Below are positions 6,601 through 7,759 of a stretch of 7,759 nt of DNA, in pieces. The translations under genes and the position numbers were made by a program. Position 1 is the stretch's first letter; each line of letters opens with the position of its first letter. The stretch covers positions 1-7,759 of the forward strand of contig JAJQCX010000005.1 of NCBI GenBank assembly GCA_021202495.1, given 5' to 3'. This DNA is from Clostridia bacterium (GTDB lineage Bacteria; Bacillota; Clostridia; UMGS1883). The notes below the pieces were generated by a model. It was not told the origin of the DNA, made no database searches, and was given only the letters and a program-made list of their open reading frames with translations.

Positions 6601-7561
6601 TGAGAATATGCGTTTTTCGGAAAGCGGAAAGGAAATATTATTGATTACACCGGACGGGAAGGTCGCGTTGGCGCCCATTCAGGGAAAAGAAGAACCGATG
6701 CGGGGAACCTATGCGGACAAGAAAATATGGAATTATATATGGGATATTATAAATAACGCGGACGGGATGTCTATTATGTTTTCCGCAATTTCACTGCCGC
6801 ATAAGGGAGATTATCCTGTGGAAAAATTCGGACAGGTTAACGGGACGCGAGAACCTATGTTTGCGGCTTTTTCTTCAAAGGAAAATTGGATTGCGGTTTA
6901 TTACAGATATGCCGGAGAAAGTATTGTGCGGCTGTTTACTTATGATACAAGGCAGTTGCTGAGGACATTTTTGACGCATCCTATTTGTCAAAAGGATTCG
7001 TTGTCGGAACCGTTTTATTCTTCCGGGGACGGAAAAGAATTGGTTCTTATGTCGGGGGGAGTTGCCCATATTTATAATATTAAGACCGATAAATGGACAA
7101 TTCGGAAGGATTGGAAGTCATTTGAAGACAATGAGATTTTTGACGCGCTTAATGAGAAATACAAGAATATGATAAGCAGATGGCAGCCGCAGCCTCTGAT
7201 TGATACGACGATTCAGCCTCAACGAAAGAAAATTAAGGATAAATTGTTTGATTCAGTGTATGTTTGTTTTGAGCGCGTTATGAAGCATGTATGCGGACTT
7301 AACAACAGAATTGCCGCGGAGCGAGATTATTGTGTGTTGCTGAAGGAAAAGAAATGTGCATCAATACAACAAAAAGCGGACTTGCTTTGGCTGGTGGATT
7401 ATAAAAACGGAATTGTCCGGGTATATGATAAAAATCAGGAATATCTGTGCGGAACTCAGGTGAGTGATAAAATATTGGCATATGAGACAACAGGGAACAT
7501 GATAAAAGTACTCGTAGGAGGAAACTTGAATGAAGAGGTGTTGATTCTTCATCGGCTTTGA
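3695..7561 (+). CDS. DUF4062 - STAND/NACHT-like NTPase - beta-propeller protein (NLR-like)
   Basis: A 1288-residue multidomain protein with no signal peptide, so probably cytoplasmic. Residues about 5-96 are a DUF4062-type domain: RVFLSS (7-12), ER (20-21), DLRWGI (47-52), CLKEIERC (66-73), GNRYGW (87-92). A linker of about 190 residues follows. The P-loop NTPase has Walker A GKSGVGKS (322-329, Lys328), a Walker B-like VIDCVED (Asp413, with Glu416/Asp417 behind it) and a sensor-like IICCR (Arg445). About 555-760 is winged-helix/helical, with LAYLAFSKDGLTENEIL, PPVLW (609-613) and RHSAF (638-642), the pattern seen after the NTPase in animal NWD1/TEP1 proteins. From about 796 the C-terminus reads as degenerate propeller blades, with strand ends such as IWLYD (Asp823), TVYD (954), FTYD (1084) and VRVYD (1245). 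STAND proteins usually bind a ligand through their repeats, oligomerise with ATP and activate the N-terminal domain; an immune or conflict role is inferred. The reading frame is intact, AT-rich and coupled to the upstream membrane protein. Confidence 0.93.
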   Translation: MRKRIIRVFLSSVFMEFEDERNNLTLNIFPRIKKYCNERGFSFQLIDLRWGISEKDGLDNRTVDICLKEIERCRELSPRPNFIVMYGNRYGWRPLPSHIEKEEYELITENASAEERNLSERWYRLDNNAKNPLYILQPRTGDYLAPEKWSAEESKLSSYLFKSAKEKLDKNDVRLHKYGASATELEIYKGLLDPSDAKEHALVLFKNYDKEHPYLGNDSRSDLEASERLKDKIRTSGLAPENIYEYISGEVGYEQKVLEFLEQVIDKEILNLNRLEQWEEALSVLEGELETVEKNYLSDDELLSEFDGFLAENNGRVVLCEGKSGVGKSYFLKYWYKNHINRAAAFFTDIYPYTRSILNAFGFCFKCLRKNGILVLEDGDDPECLPGYKESRDRLIKYFGQIQKDKEVVFVIDCVEDISDWAKLPFNIFNELPLPGNVTVIICCRGRKSLGPDNKFVGKSFVISPIKREDSVEILRQKLLGKGRLLTDTQWTRLYDFLPSSCTRLYLQILSRYCEKWTSEDDYMPILAEETLASQDSVIRAWLSQFGARKYPLLHRNTLAYLAFSKDGLTENEILDLLTRDKEVVSEIIDETTKTSRVNWQWDRRVSIPPVLWANVYYEIKENITEIFQRENLLINFRHSAFSEQVCFMLTEEEKEKILLHMRSYFEGNEWYHTNSDGEIQANLRKVRELYNLNYLLQDEKGLKNLLENPMYADCSIRLGMYADVVAQLFDFVPVSDKIEKIWALLCQKSIFIQTFCDCYMQLAAEAGIEDARILEKIGGKYFFETNISADNVFTMSIPGAEFAVNDEGILAVLTGGTIWLYDMRKHIALDIFCHVGSDMGTLYWKGNLLTFRGEYVRIRYLFGGKQLREISREDCVSQTLLARCDKKLKGADWDEVKYFCEPNLYEKQLHYFDGTKIKHVVAPPLNIRRHLLMKNYNSILAVAEDGVELTVYDLERKLCLLKYDFLMIENMRFSESGKEILLITPDGKVALAPIQGKEEPMRGTYADKKIWNYIWDIINNADGMSIMFSAISLPHKGDYPVEKFGQVNGTREPMFAAFSSKENWIAVYYRYAGESIVRLFTYDTRQLLRTFLTHPICQKDSLSEPFYSSGDGKELVLMSGGVAHIYNIKTDKWTIRKDWKSFEDNEIFDALNEKYKNMISRWQPQPLIDTTIQPQRKKIKDKLFDSVYVCFERVMKHVCGLNNRIAAERDYCVLLKEKKCASIQQKADLLWLVDYKNGIVRVYDKNQEYLCGTQVSDKILAYETTGNMIKVLVGGNLNEEVLILHRL

Positions 7562-7569
7562 GAAAATCG

Positions 7570-7588
7570 GCGGGGATGTTCCGCATTT
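7570..7588 (+). terminator. Weak terminator-like hairpin after the STAND gene
   Basis: GCGGG (7570-7574) can pair with TCCGC (7580-7584), including one G-T wobble, around GATGT, and ATTTT follows. It starts eight bases after the stop codon. The stem is short and the T-run is only four, so efficiency would be low. No better terminator is seen before the window ends. Confidence 0.3.
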
Positions 7589-7603
7589 TGTGGAAACTCA
7601 AAA

Positions 7604-7659
7604 ACGGAGCTTGTCTCCGTAAACCTCTTTTCATGGCTGAACCGTAACAAACGGAGACA
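7604..7659. repeat. Competing inverted repeats ACGGAG / CTCCGT / ACGGAGACA
   Basis: ACGGAG (7604-7609) pairs with CTCCGT (7615-7620). The overlapping TGTCTCCGT (7612-7620) also pairs perfectly over nine bases with ACGGAGACA (7651-7659). The middle segment can therefore join either side but not both, as in attenuator-type switches. Neither fold is followed by a T-run, so a regulatory role is only a possibility; it may instead be a decayed repeat. Confidence 0.35.
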
Positions 7660-7678
7660 TAATTTAAATGACTTCTTT

Positions 7679-7688
7679 GGGGGGGGGG
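7679..7688. repeat. Homopolymer of ten G
   Basis: Ten consecutive G occur in otherwise AT-rich intergenic sequence. Such tracts slip during replication and are also common sites of sequencing error. A frame opening at ATG 7668 crosses the tract and stays open to the end of the window (30 codons), but its residues match nothing I know and its nearest GGAG is 11 bases upstream, so no gene is called. The rest of 7562-7759 holds nothing else I can support. Confidence 0.7.
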
Positions 7689-7759
7689 ATCAAGTTACGG
7701 ATTTCTCCCCACATTATATTCGGAAAGAATCTGCGGTGTGTTAACAGATCGGGGTTAAA

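Noticed and set aside
7668..7759. Start of a new gene at ATG 7668 running off the window
   Set aside because: GGAG is 11 bases away, the frame crosses a ten-G run, and the 30 visible residues match nothing recognisable; more downstream sequence would be needed.
1..7759. CRISPR array, tRNA, rRNA, insertion sequence or transposase
   Set aside because: No regularly spaced direct repeats, no tRNA cloverleaf, no rRNA-like sequence and no transposase motif were found on either strand.

Overview
The window looks like chromosome of a low-to-medium GC Firmicute, most likely a clostridium. The evidence is a Clostridia-style ClpB N-terminus (MNINKFTQKSIEAVQ), a CIRCE-like HrcA operator, two perfect sigma-A promoters (TTGACA-N17-TATAAT) and purine-rich Shine-Dalgarno sites. 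All convincing genes are on the + strand. The species cannot be named from the sequence alone.

Layout. Bases 1-205 are a non-coding block of consecutive inverted repeats (a long stem 6-112, hairpins 120-164 and 167-189, a palindrome 196-205). Bases 290-332 are the stress-regulated promoter and operator of clpB. Bases 384-2972 encode a full-length ClpB disaggregase, closed by a near-ideal intrinsic terminator (2975-3016). Bases 3018-3293 are intergenic, with small hairpins and a possible gene remnant. A second perfect promoter (3294-3322) leads into a two-gene unit: a 93-residue protein with two membrane segments (3417-3698), then, with an ATGA stop/start overlap, a 1288-residue protein (3695-7561). 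The last 198 bases hold weak hairpins and a run of ten G.

The two-gene unit is the interesting part. The large protein has, in order, a DUF4062-type N-terminal domain (RVFLSS, DLRWGI, GNRYGW), a STAND/NACHT-like P-loop NTPase (GKSGVGKS, then VIDCVED and IICCR), a winged-helix/helical region with an RHSAF motif, and a C-terminal half that reads as a degenerate beta-propeller. This is the order seen in animal NWD1/TEP1-type proteins and is the shape of bacterial NLR-like conflict sensors: effector or adaptor, switch, ligand-sensing repeats. Coupling to a small two-helix membrane protein suggests a compact sensor-plus-membrane-protein module, possibly anti-phage. That role is inference; nothing here shows it directly.

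The genes probably do not work together across the terminator. clpB is a core heat-shock gene with GC-rich codons (41 G+C in bases 1021-1080). The two-gene unit is visibly more AT-rich (25 G+C in bases 6901-6960), has its own promoter, and looks like an accessory insertion downstream of clpB.
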